A program made the position numbers and the translations under genes. DNA of 64,000 bases from Giardia muris (lineage: Eukaryota > Fornicata > Diplomonadida > Hexamitidae): the NCBI GenBank assembly GCA_006247105.1, contig CM016929.1, positions 1,070,338-1,134,337 of the forward strand. The letters run 5' to 3'. The notes beneath the pieces are model-generated. The model ran no database searches. It saw only the letters and a list, made by a program, of their open reading frames with translations, and was not told the origin of the DNA. Below, one piece after another: positions 8,820 to 19,800 of this stretch. How positions within the stretch are numbered: position 1 is the first letter of the stretch; the number at the start of each line of letters is the position of its first letter.

Positions 8820-9812
8820 ATGCTTCTCGTCACTGGGGCACAGGTCAACCAGGTCTACACGATGGCTGATGCCGTCGCAGCAACGGAACGGGCGTTTATC
8901 CTTTACTCTCAAAGAAAGTGCGACACGCCCCTCCGAGTCTGTCTTCAGGTCGGCTCCCATGGGTCCACCCTCTTCATGCCAGCCTGTACCGACGCGGGTG
9001 CCGGGGTCAAGGTCGTGTCGGTCCGCCCGGATAATCGCAAAAAGGGCCTCCCCGTGGTCCCCGCCACATACCTTGACATCAATGGGGAGACGGGTGTGAT
9101 TCAGGGACTAATCGATGGGGTTGCCCTCACGTACTTGCGCACGGGGGCCGTCAGCGGCGTTGCCGCGAAGTACCTTGCGCGCCCGGACTCGAAGACGATG
9201 CTCGTCTGTGGTTCCGGGATGCAAGGTAGAGCAGCCATCGAGGCCATCATGTGCACCTGCCCTATGATTCAGACAATACGCCTCTTTGACGGGATGATGG
9301 AACGTGCTCAGGAGCTAGCCGAATGGGTGCGGAAGACCTATTCTGAGCGCAAGCTTGAGGTCATTGGTGAGTTGTCTAGCTATGAGACGATCACCCGCCA
9401 TGTCCCTGAGGCAGATATTATCGTCACTGTCACTACTTCGCGAGAGCCTCTCTTCGATGGTGCCACAGTTCGCCCAGGTACGTTTGTCTCTTGTGTTGGC
9501 GCTTATCTTCCCGATTGCCGCGAGGTTGACACCGCGCTCATCCGTCGGGCACGTGTCTACGTTGATACTCGCGAAGGAGTCCTTAACGAGGCTGGGGATT
9601 TGATCATCCCAATTACCGAGGGTGCCTTTACCGCTGACGCCGTCGTCGGCGAGATTGGGGAGGTCGCTTCCGGAGTCGTGCCTAGCCGCCAGACACCTGA
9701 GGAGATCATCGTCTTTAAGACAACTGGCTCTGCTATTCAAGACCTCACCGTCGGACACGAGATTTACGAGCGTGCACGTGCGGCAGGCGTTGGAACCAAC
9801 ATCGACATGTGA
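8820..9812 (+). CDS. Ornithine cyclodeaminase / mu-crystallin family protein
   Basis: 330 residues, the normal family length. Visible hallmarks are GVKVVSVRPDN (62-72) with the substrate-contacting lysine position K64, LRTGA (106-110), and the dinucleotide-binding loop VCGSGMQGR (129-137). Toward the C-terminus come GTFVSCVGAYLPDCREVD and IIVFKTTGSAIQDL, matching family positions. Ornithine cyclodeaminase turns ornithine into proline and ammonia using bound NAD. In Giardia this connects to arginine dihydrolase energy metabolism and proline output. The family also includes ketimine reductases and alanine dehydrogenases, so the substrate is inferred. The family is mainly bacterial and archaeal, so an origin by transfer is plausible. 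Confidence 0.85.
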   Translation: MLLVTGAQVNQVYTMADAVAATERAFILYSQRKCDTPLRVCLQVGSHGSTLFMPACTDAGAGVKVVSVRPDNRKKGLPVVPATYLDINGETGVIQGLIDGVALTYLRTGAVSGVAAKYLARPDSKTMLVCGSGMQGRAAIEAIMCTCPMIQTIRLFDGMMERAQELAEWVRKTYSERKLEVIGELSSYETITRHVPEADIIVTVTTSREPLFDGATVRPGTFVSCVGAYLPDCREVDTALIRRARVYVDTREGVLNEAGDLIIPITEGAFTADAVVGEIGEVASGVVPSRQTPEEIIVFKTTGSAIQDLTVGHEIYERARAAGVGTNIDM

Positions 9813-9942
9813 ACGTGTGAATTTATTGACCGAGCACCAAGTCCTGTGTTGTTCTTCAACAGGGAGCACATTAAAGAAACGTCTGAGTCTCAAGCCTCCA
9901 GGTGGAGCTGAGCTTCACGACCTGCTTCAGCCAAGTACAGAG

Positions 9943-10791
9943 TCAAAGGATGGAATATGTAGGACCATCGGATTGTGGACGTAGAATAGTCGGGTTTGTG
10001 GGCAAGGAGACCCCATCAAGAACACCATTGAGACGCAGGCCGGCCTTAGAGGCACGACTTGCGGCGAGATAGAGATTATCAATACGACTGGTCTCAACAG
10101 ACGTGTTGGAACGTGATTTGGTAAAGATCGATGAAATGGTCTGTTGTGGCATTGCAGCCGTTCGCCGCATAGCCCCAGTCGTTAGCCCAGTGCTACTAGC
10201 TGGTTCTGAGTTGATGGTCGCTTGAAGCCTTGTCGTTGCAGATGTCGTAGAGGGAGTTTGCAGAATTCCCGAAAGCGATGTGAAGTTCGGCTCCGAAAGC
10301 TTCTTTTGTACGGTCTTCGGGGTCGGATCGACCTCGTGTTCCTTCTTGTCAAGCTGACGCTGAAGCTCTAGGAGTTGCATCGTCATCTGAAGCTGGGCGA
10401 CTTGCTGTGCATCAGAAACCTGAGGGTGGTTCTGCATATGTGTCTGCCCAGCCGTGGGGAAGCTCCCGCCGAAGCATGGAGTCGTATGTTGGGGTTGTTG
10501 GAAGGTTTGACCCCCAAGTCCAAAGGCATTCCCAGTTCCCGCTCCTGTGCCAAAGCCCGTAGTCCCACCTCCAAACCCCTTCCCAAAAACATTCTGAGAG
10601 GGCTGTGCCCCTTGAGCCCCTCCCCAAGCAGTCCCCATGGAGGTCGGATTCTGACCAAGATTTGATGCCCCCCAGCCACTTGGAGTCACCCCCGTTCCCG
10701 ACGGCATCGGGCATCGCTGATAGAAGATCCGCTCGAGTAGTCGCCCACTCGGGGCCGACTGTGGTTGAATTGCAGATGGTTGGTGGAACAT
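9943..10791 (-). CDS. FG-repeat protein, candidate nucleoporin
   Basis: 282 residues from the ATG at 10789-10791. The first half is Gly/Thr/Asn/Gln-rich with several FG dipeptides in the contexts NVFGKGFGGG, TGFGTG, NAFGLGG and CFGG, as in FG nucleoporins that line the nuclear pore. A short helical, Gln/Leu-rich stretch follows (AQLQMTMQLLELQRQLD, about 130-150). The remainder is Ser/Thr-rich and disordered-looking. No folded domain was recognised. An FG plus coiled-coil layout recalls the Nup62/58/54 class in miniature, but low-complexity proteins can mimic this. It shares a 99-base divergent promoter with the giant gene to the right. Confidence 0.5.
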   Translation of the reverse strand: MFHQPSAIQPQSAPSGRLLERIFYQRCPMPSGTGVTPSGWGASNLGQNPTSMGTAWGGAQGAQPSQNVFGKGFGGGTTGFGTGAGTGNAFGLGGQTFQQPQHTTPCFGGSFPTAGQTHMQNHPQVSDAQQVAQLQMTMQLLELQRQLDKKEHEVDPTPKTVQKKLSEPNFTSLSGILQTPSTTSATTRLQATINSEPASSTGLTTGAMRRTAAMPQQTISSIFTKSRSNTSVETSRIDNLYLAASRASKAGLRLNGVLDGVSLPTNPTILRPQSDGPTYSIL

Positions 10792-10890
10792 CCTAATGCC
10801 TTATTTTTTTAGGGTGGCATCGGCTTGGGCCGAGAGGTGCGTAAACGATGACATGAAACCCTTCATAGGCTCTTCTAGTACCCAAAATAA
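10792..10890. promoter_or_regulatory. Divergent promoter, FG-repeat gene / giant dynein-like gene
   Basis: 99 bases between divergent ATGs. CCCAAAATAA runs directly into the ATG of the giant gene and a T-rich run (about 10801-10810) lies behind the FG-gene start. Both fit the short A/T initiators of Giardia. Confidence 0.4.
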
Positions 10891-13800
10891 ATGGAGGAAC
10901 CAATTGACCTCGAAGGTCTCACATCTCCGGCCTTCCCGGCAATCCCCAAGCCTCCGGGGGCGACTGCCGTTGTTCTAGCGCCCGCCCTCTCACTCCCCGG
11001 TGCACTCTCCTGGTGCATATGTCCGGCTCTCTTTTATGCAACACCTCGCGAGGTGGACCTTCGGGCAGGTCGGGCGACTCTCCTTCTGCATCTATCCTCT
11101 ACCGAGGCCGTCGAGACATCGGTCCCTCTTCATATGCTCTATGCCCTGGCGGAAGCCACTAATACCAGCTCCGATTCCGAGCTTCCTCCCACACCTCTTG
11201 TATCCTTCTTACGCCCTTGGAACACCTGCAATCTCACCCTTCCTCCTAGAGAGGCACCTCTGGACGAGCTGGGCGAGCGCTTACTAGCCGGGGCCATTCG
11301 GAGAGTAGGTTGGCCTACAGACCTTGAAGGTACTGCCAATGATGTTTATAAGACCACGATTGCAGAAGCTCGGGCTGAGTTGCAGCTGGCTATGGAGGTC
11401 ACTACGCGATCCATGAGTCATGATGATGAGTCAGATATCCAAGCTCCAGCCAGACTCATCGCAGCTCTTTGTCCGACGCTCCCGCCCCTTTTTCCTCTAT
11501 ATGGAACTTCCCCAACGGCAACAAGCGTGGTTTCTCAGCAAGGGTTGCCATTTGCCCGGAATGCCGGGTATGCACCAGAGTTTGCAAGCAATCCTGAGCT
11601 TGTTATTTTACGTCGAAAGAAGTTCGCTGTTCTCCAAGCGTTTTTGGGCAACGAGTTGCGTTACACACCGACGTTTGTTCTTGAGAAGTCCTTCCTCGAG
11701 GAGATGGCCCAGCTGCACGCGGACTTGATCCGTTTCCAGGAGCCTCTCTTCCCCCCAACGCTCGGGAAGCGCTTTGCGGCGTTCCTCGACCGTCTTGACG
11801 AGATCCTTGCTCTTGTCCTCGATCATGAGCGGCGCCTGAACGTTCTGAAGCTGCACGCGGAAAGTCTCGAGACGCTTGCTCAACGGGTTCGCCGCCATGC
11901 AGTCGCTCTCGAGGGTAAGCCCTTTATCCACGCCGCAGAGGTCTTCGTCCACTCTCTCCTTCCTCTCGGGCTCTTTGCCTTCAACGCCCTCGTGTACCTC
12001 CAGCCAAAGACGTTTACGGAGTATCGACTTGCTCAGCTTCTTTCAGAGACCAGAGATGCCCTTGACGAACTCGTTAACGTCGCCGGCCATTCTAGAGCGA
12101 TCGCGGATGGAGAAGTCTACCCGCTGGCACGGCGGCATGGGCTCGCGTACCGGGACACTCTTACTCGGAAGGCTGCACTTTATTCCTATCTGGCGACTAC
12201 GAGTGCAACGGTGAACGAGATGCAAACGACGGAGCTTGCGGAGTATATTCAGGGGAGAACGTCTCAGGATTGGTCATCTCTCGAGGGCTTCGAGGCCGTA
12301 CGGCAGGCAGGCCGGCTTGGCCGTCATTATCACGGGCATATTCACATGTCCGAGCCTGACGAAGAGGTCCCAATCCTTCGGCAGCAGGGTGATGCGCTAG
12401 GTTCCTTGGGAGCACCACATGGGGTCGGCTCGATGCCTACGGTCGTTCGTGAAGAACGACGCGTGGAGATTCGGGAGTATCTCACAGACCATTCCTTCAT
12501 CACCGTTTATATGGTTTCGGTTCGGGCATACGCACAGCTCCTGACCCGTCTCACCGATGAATGCGAGTACGAGGCGTATCTTCAGCGTATGAGCGACTTC
12601 CACACGAAGTTCTGCTTCTCGGAGCTTGTTCTCCTCTCGCGTTCGGATGAGCACGCCGGCACCTTCTCATTACGGGACGAAATGCGCCTTGTCTCGCCGA
12701 TCCGAATGTCTCTGAAGTATGATAGGCTTGCCCAGACGGTCACCTTCGATGGAGGTTTGGACGGCCTGCGCGCTGGACTTCAACCCTACGATTACCTAAA
12801 GTTGTTGATGGCGTTCGTTCCCGCATACAATATTTGCGACTTCATTGACCTGAGCCTTTGGCCGCTCTCACGGCTTATCGGGAACCGCCGTCTGATCGAA
12901 AGGCTCAAATACGCCTTCGATGTCGCCTCGGAGCGGACATATGAGTTCCTAACGGACCAGGTAGCGGCTGGACACACCGTTGCTGCGCCTATGGAGCATT
13001 CCCTAGTCGATTCCACACAACTTGATCAATCGTTGAGTGAGTCATCAAGTACCGTTTCACAACAGCGGTTAAGCCACACCCAGCTCACCATAGACATTCC
13101 GCGCACGGATTCACGCCTACAATCGGTGGATACAGGCTTGCTAACAGATCTTGCCACTTCCCGTATCATCCCTGCAGCTGCACCACCACAGGTCACTCAG
13201 ATTTGTCTCGACCTCCCTGGAGAGCGTCTCCAGACCCTGTATTCACGTAGTCGCCTGCTACCTTTAGTCCAGACCGTTGGGCTTCGAGCACAGCTTGCCT
13301 TACCCCTCTTTAATACCCTTTCCACCGTCATCCAGCGCGTTGAAGGGTATTTTCAGCGGGTCGCATCCGACATCAATGCGGCCGCCTCCGACTTCTTGAC
13401 GTTCTACTCCAGTAACTCATCGATCAAGGCGATCGCTTCCCTTCAGCTCCAGCACTCGAACAAGGTCCTCACCTTCGAGCAACTATCACGGTTCATCCTC
13501 TTCCAGGATGAGGCAATCGCCTCCGTCCCAGACTTCGAGCAAGTCGCCGAGATCTTGGGCCGTCTCGATAGCCTTGAGGCGACGCTTCGTGCCCTCGGCC
13601 GTTTTGGAGGAGATGGGGCCCCCGAGACCCTTTGCCTTGAACAGGAACAAGATCGAGGTCCTGGACTGTTCCAGGATGTCCTTTCATCTTTCGACCTCGG
13701 ATTGGAAAATCCCGAGGCCGAGGGTGTTGGAGAAGGAGAGGGCGAGGATGAGGATGTTGAGGGATTAGATGCGTATTTCAAGCTCTTCGCAGTCCAGGAT

Positions 13801-16800
13801 GAGGCTAAGTTTCTAGATCCACTATATGTTGGTCCAGCTGTCATCGATGTCGCCCAGATCGCTCGACAGCTCTTTGCACACGTTGTCGAGCTTAAGGCAG
13901 ATATCCGGGATAAGTGTCACCAATCTCTTCGGCATTTGGCCGATTACCTCTCTTCCGAGGTCAATGCCGTCAGAAATCTCTTGACTTCCTTCGTCCTTGA
14001 TCCGAACGCGCTTCAGAGCATCATCGACGTCAAGGCGTACCTGACCGACGATCGAGTCTCCCGGGCACTGAGACGGGCGCTTGATTGGCTTTCCCAGTCT
14101 CTCATCTGCTGCTTTGGTCCTTTGTCGGTCCAATTGCTTCAGCAGATGGCTGACGTCGAGAAGGCGCTTCGAACCATACTTGCCCGAAGTGCGAGCGATG
14201 TCGTCAACACGAACCGGGTCAAGATGTCCCGACTTGAAGGTTTGGCGCGGACCATTGACAACTCCAGGACCTTGTGCCCTTGCTTCGTCCAGAGCGGTAC
14301 TCCCTCTTCACTTTCGGTGGCTTCGGAGTCGAGCACGTCATTCCTGGCCGGACTTCTCATTGAGGCCCAGGACCTTTCACTTCTCCCACATGATAGCCCT
14401 GCCGACTTCTTCCTCTTCGAGCCTTTGATCTCCTTGCTTGAGCTGGCGTCTGCAATAAACGCGACGGCAGGAAACTTCCCACAACGACTTCATGCTTATC
14501 GTCAGCTTGTCACGCAGGCTCAAAGGAAGATGCTTGGTATCGCGCAATACCTGAGCAACCATGTCGGAGAGTTGATGCGATTGGGCTACCATGACCTCGA
14601 GGCTGCAGAAAAACAGCCTCTTGTCTTTCAGCAACGCTTCCCACACCTCAGTGCCAACATTGATCTCTCCCATATACACTTCGAGTTTGCCCTCCGAGCA
14701 GATGAGGAGGCAGAGACAGGGACTGATGCTAGCAATGAGGAGAAAGGTGAGTCTGAAGCCCAGATACAATCCCAATCCCAGCTTCTGGATTATGAGCGGG
14801 ACTTCCTGCTTTCGCTTGCGATCAAGACGTCGCTCCCGATTTATAGCACGAACGTCTCACGAACGGACCTGTTTGGGCCATCGGGTGGCATAGATTACCT
14901 CGTCATGGGAGACATTGACTTTTCCGCCATCGCTGACCGCCAGCGTCATGGTGCCACTGAGGCGGATGACCCACGCATTTCCTTGCTGCCGGCGACGGGG
15001 GACGTTGACGTCTTTGTCCGTCAACTGGACGAATTGCTAGCTATGGAGGTGCATATCAAAGGGACTATCCGAGATCTCCGTCGGGTTGCGTTTCAAGGGC
15101 ATCACCTGGTGGAGAAGGAGACGCAGCTCTCACAAGACCGCTTCTATGTCCGTCCCGTCGTCAGTATGAAGACGAAGAATGCGTATGACACCCGGCGGAT
15201 CCTTCTGGAATTGCGGCTAGTTCTGCGGGAGTTTTGCATCATCCAGCTTGGGGTTGACCGTTGGAACCGGTATGTGACGCGTGCTACCCATGGGACTTGG
15301 CAAAAGACCATCTCCCCAATCGAGGTGCTTCTCAATTATGCACTTCCACTCTGTTCTATTGTCATCAACCTGTACGACCTTCGAAGATTGCACGGTCGTG
15401 GGGTTGATTGGCCCGTCTCGGACTACCCCAGTGATGAGCTGATCCAGATCCTTGAGCAGAATGTCTCAATGATTCGCACGCTTCATGGACGTATCAATCA
15501 ACCTGAGCGTTTCTCAATTGTGTTGCCGTTTGCCCTGGATGACGCGACGGAGAATGACTCGGATGTGGACCTCTCCCAATGTGCTGCGGCTTCACAGCGG
15601 CGCGAGCTCCCGGCCCTGACATACGCTCCTTGGACTGAGTATTTGAAGTACGCCCAGGAGCTGCAACTGAACTTCGCGGCGCCCGTCGTCCTCATCCACA
15701 TTCTCCGCATGCCCAATCTTTTTGAGTATCACTACCATGCGATCTCCGACTTCTCGGAACGCCTTGCAGAGGACCGCTCGGATCTTGCCCGTGCGGGATC
15801 CTATAAGGCGCTCGTCCTCTCACATACTCCATCCCGCTTCTTCTTGAGCCACTTCGAGAAGGATCATCTCTTCTTCTCAGCCCTCGTCGCGATCGCTAAC
15901 AATGTCTTGACAGATGAGGAGGCACTTAAGCAACTGAAGATCATTGATGGGATTCTTCATTCGATCATCCTCGAGTGCACATATGACATCCCAATCGGGA
16001 TGTCGGCCTTATCTCAGCCCTGGAACCGTGTGGCTCGTTGCGTTCTTATCACTCCCCCAAACGCAGACTCTGTCATCCAAGAAGCATTGGCCTCGCTCGC
16101 TCCGATCCTAAATAATATTGGATATAGTCACGGGACCGTTCGTGGTGTCCCAGAGTTCCTTGAAAGACTCTTCTCGCACATAGCTATTGGAAGTCAGATA
16201 ACTACGACCCGTTACCTTCCACCACGGTACCAGGCGCACCGCGAGATCATCCAGCAGCAACGGTACACGGCACAGATCGAAGCCTTTGCCCGTTACCTCG
16301 AGTGTACGGCCTGGCTCATGTCTTATCTGTACAAGGCGCTTGTCCGCTGTTCCCAGCTTCTATATGCGCTGCTTCAGATCTCGGTCCATGGGAGTACGAT
16401 CGAGACGGATGCTCGTTGCACGTTCCGCATGCCCGAGACCGCCGAGGAGCGTGCCCTTGCTCTAGCCGCCCGCCCGCTTTTCCATGACTCATGTCTTATC
16501 GCTACCCTCCTCTCCCATACCGAGATTGAGCAGCTCCGCGAGTTCGCGGTCCGATGGATGGAGATCTGCACCACCCGTTTTCATCGCCGTTGCTTACCAA
16601 TGGTCGGGTTGATCTATGACAAGGAGCTTTGCCTCTCGCTTTCGCAGATGTGTCGTGAGCTCACACTCATGTATGGCCGACTTACCCGGGGGTGGAGCGA
16701 AGGGCTTCTGAACAACCTTCAGCTCATTACTCGGTATGTGACAACCCTGGGAGTCAATCCTCCTGAGGCAGTGATGGCCTTGCGGCACTCCAACGTCTTC

Positions 16801-19800
16801 GAAGATTATGTTGTCCCAACATCAAACCCAGTTCGTCCATCGACGGCACCTAAACGCATCATTCCCCTCTTCAATGGGAAGCACTACCCCTCCGCCCTCA
16901 TGTTTGTCCTTTGCCCCAATATTTACTGTGGTAACTTCCTGATCGTGCAACACGTCTTCCGTGGAATCCCTAGCCTCAGCATTGGACTCCTCCCAGGCGT
17001 CGATTCGTTTCTCATCGATCGTACGCGCCGTGCCGTCTCCGACCCGTACCAGGGCCCGGTTCTCTCCCAGATCGTCGGGATCACATCCGTTGACGAGGTA
17101 ATGCGCTTCAGTCGGCCCTGCCTGGCCCCCATTCACCCCTACGTCCTTTCTGATACAATTGTCCCTCTAATGGGAGAGGAAATAGCTCGGAACTCCTCCC
17201 TGGCCTGGGCGGAGTTCACTCAGGCGCTTCAGAAGTATGAACGAAGCATTCAAGAGCAGTTAGCATCTCTCTCGAAGGTGGATGGCCAGGTGGATCCGAC
17301 ACAGCCACCGACGCCCACTGCAGCCATGCCTGGGAATCAGTTTCTTACTCACGAGGCGGTTAAAGCCCAAGTCCCCCCAAATGGTCCCAACAAGGTGGGC
17401 GGAAATGACTTCGCGCGGATTTACCTGGAGGCGTGCAAGCTTTTCGACGAGTTCTTCACGAGTTATCACTTCCGTTCGATCGTTGTGGTCATCTCGACCT
17501 ACATCCGTACCGCCTACACGCGGATCCTGGGTGAGGTCGTCGCCGGAAACCCTGCTCCTCGTGCGCTTGGTTCCTTGATGAACCTACTCGGATATTTGGG
17601 AAAGGCAATCGAGCAGGGCGTCATTTGCGGCCGGAAAGGGATCGTCCACCGGCGTGCCGTCGTTTCGCGCCTACGGGAGTGGTTCGATCTATTGGCCGAT
17701 GCTCGGAAGCTATTCTCACAATGCCAAGGCCCGGGGGTATTAAGCATAGTCCCGTCATTCCCACTCATCTACCTTCAGCACAAACAAAACCGACTTTGTT
17801 TGACCTCCGACCGAGGTAGCTACGCCATTGACGTCGGCCCATATTGGTTCGGTGCCGCAAATCTCTTCGACGCCTTCCTTCGCCTATCCCCACGGCAGCT
17901 CGGGTTGATGAACAAGATCCTTGCCGCCATTTTCGAGCGTTCGATCGTCTTTCTTGTCTGTAACAGCGAAAAGGGCCATGGTAGCACGGAGCTCTTTTTG
18001 GTCATCACGGCGCTCACCCGGTACTTATGCCAACGCCCAACCTTCTGTCTTTTCAGCGAGTTCACCTTCGCACGGAACATGCAGCATCTTGTCGCGGCGA
18101 TCCTAGCGGGAAACATCGCGGTCGTGATAGGACTCGAATATCTTCCAAATTGGCAGCTCCTTGAGCTATGCACCTTTGCCGAGAACCTTCGGGAAAAGCG
18201 GGGCCCGATCCAAGGAGTCCTCTTCACAGATCCCGAAACCCTCGTGACCCGAGCTGCTAGCTTCGAGGACTTCAAGGATAGGCTCGGGACGGTGATCTTC
18301 TTCGTCCCCGAGATGAATGCTAGCACGTGTGTCAACGAGGTTTATTACGTCGAGCCAAATACTCAGCGGACTGGTGACGCCCCGGTCCTACCGTTGGGTT
18401 CTCTTGGGAACGCCCCTGCCGAAGTCTCAGGAACGACACTCCGAGAGCAGAACGTTAGCGACTACTACGACTATGTCTTTACTAGCTCGACGCGCCTCGA
18501 TACGATCGTCCTCCCGTTCCGGGTGCGGACCGTCATCAATTTCGAGACGGAGAGCCCAGAGCAGGTCTATATCGCCCAGTCTCCGGAATTTGGCCGTGCT
18601 TTCTACGAGATCTCGACGTTCCTGCGCGCCTGCAACAATTACACGTACCGGTTCGTGGCCTCGGATATCCAACTGATCCAGGCCCGAGTCAAGGACCGAA
18701 GTAATGCGTTTTATGTGGCGGCACTCACTCTTGACCTGATCCTTCGTCAGAACCTGAACTTTGTCCTGCGTCCATTGAGCAATGCTAACCTTCCGGAACT
18801 CTTTTCGCAACTCGTCTCTTCCGCCTTCGGGCTCGATAAGGTCTCCACTGTCCAACTCCACAAGATGGGGAAGGCCTTCTGGGGGTACATCAAGACGAAC
18901 CTCTACGCTCTGAACATGCTCTCTGAACCGACCGTGGATGAGACGTCTATTCTGATGCGAGCGGGAGCTGCGCGCCAGGCAAGCACGATCAATGTCCACG
19001 CCACTTTCACGAAGTACTTTACCGATCACATCTCGAAATATGTCTCTCCACGCTTCTACAATTATATCGTCACTTTCAGCCAGCTACATCAGCTTCCTCA
19101 TCTTCTCGTGACCGATGTCGTCTTCACTGTCGAGCTCCTCAGGAGTGGTCGTCCCTTACTCGCCGTCGTCCCACAAACGAGCTACGTCCGTGCCTTTGCC
19201 TCCGTCCTCTGCTCCCTTCATGGCTGGCACGAGACCTACGTCATCGATGCGCGTTCTCTTCAATCCTGCCTCAAAAGGATCACTATTCGTGAAGGACAGG
19301 CCGCTCTCAAGGTATCCCAGGCGAACCTTGCGTATCAGGAGGCCATCCATGCTGGAAAGCCCGCCGAGAAGCCAAGTGCGGAGGCGAGGGTCGAGGAGCT
19401 GATCATCATTAGCCCTCCAACGGTTGAGGTTCTTCGCAACATGATGGACCAGATCACGGGGATGTTCCTTCATTACCCTGTTCTTATCGACGAGCTGAAC
19501 TGCACCTTCTATCAGATTGAGCGGGGTAGAGGCCCATACTTCATGATCTGCATCTCTCCAGATACCCTTCGTGAGATGGGAGATACCATAGGACTCTTTA
19601 CAAATCGCGCCTTTCTTTTTCCATCGATTGAGGGCTCGAGTGGCTGCGCCAAGCTCATCTGTGGTTCGTTCTCAATGGAGCCCGAGGTTCTATTACGGCA
19701 TTGCGAACTTAACACGTCTGCTTGGCAGAAGGACCTCTCCCGCATGTCGTTCCGGTCTCCAGACCTGCTCCTCTTCAGCCGCGGGTATGAATCCCGCATG

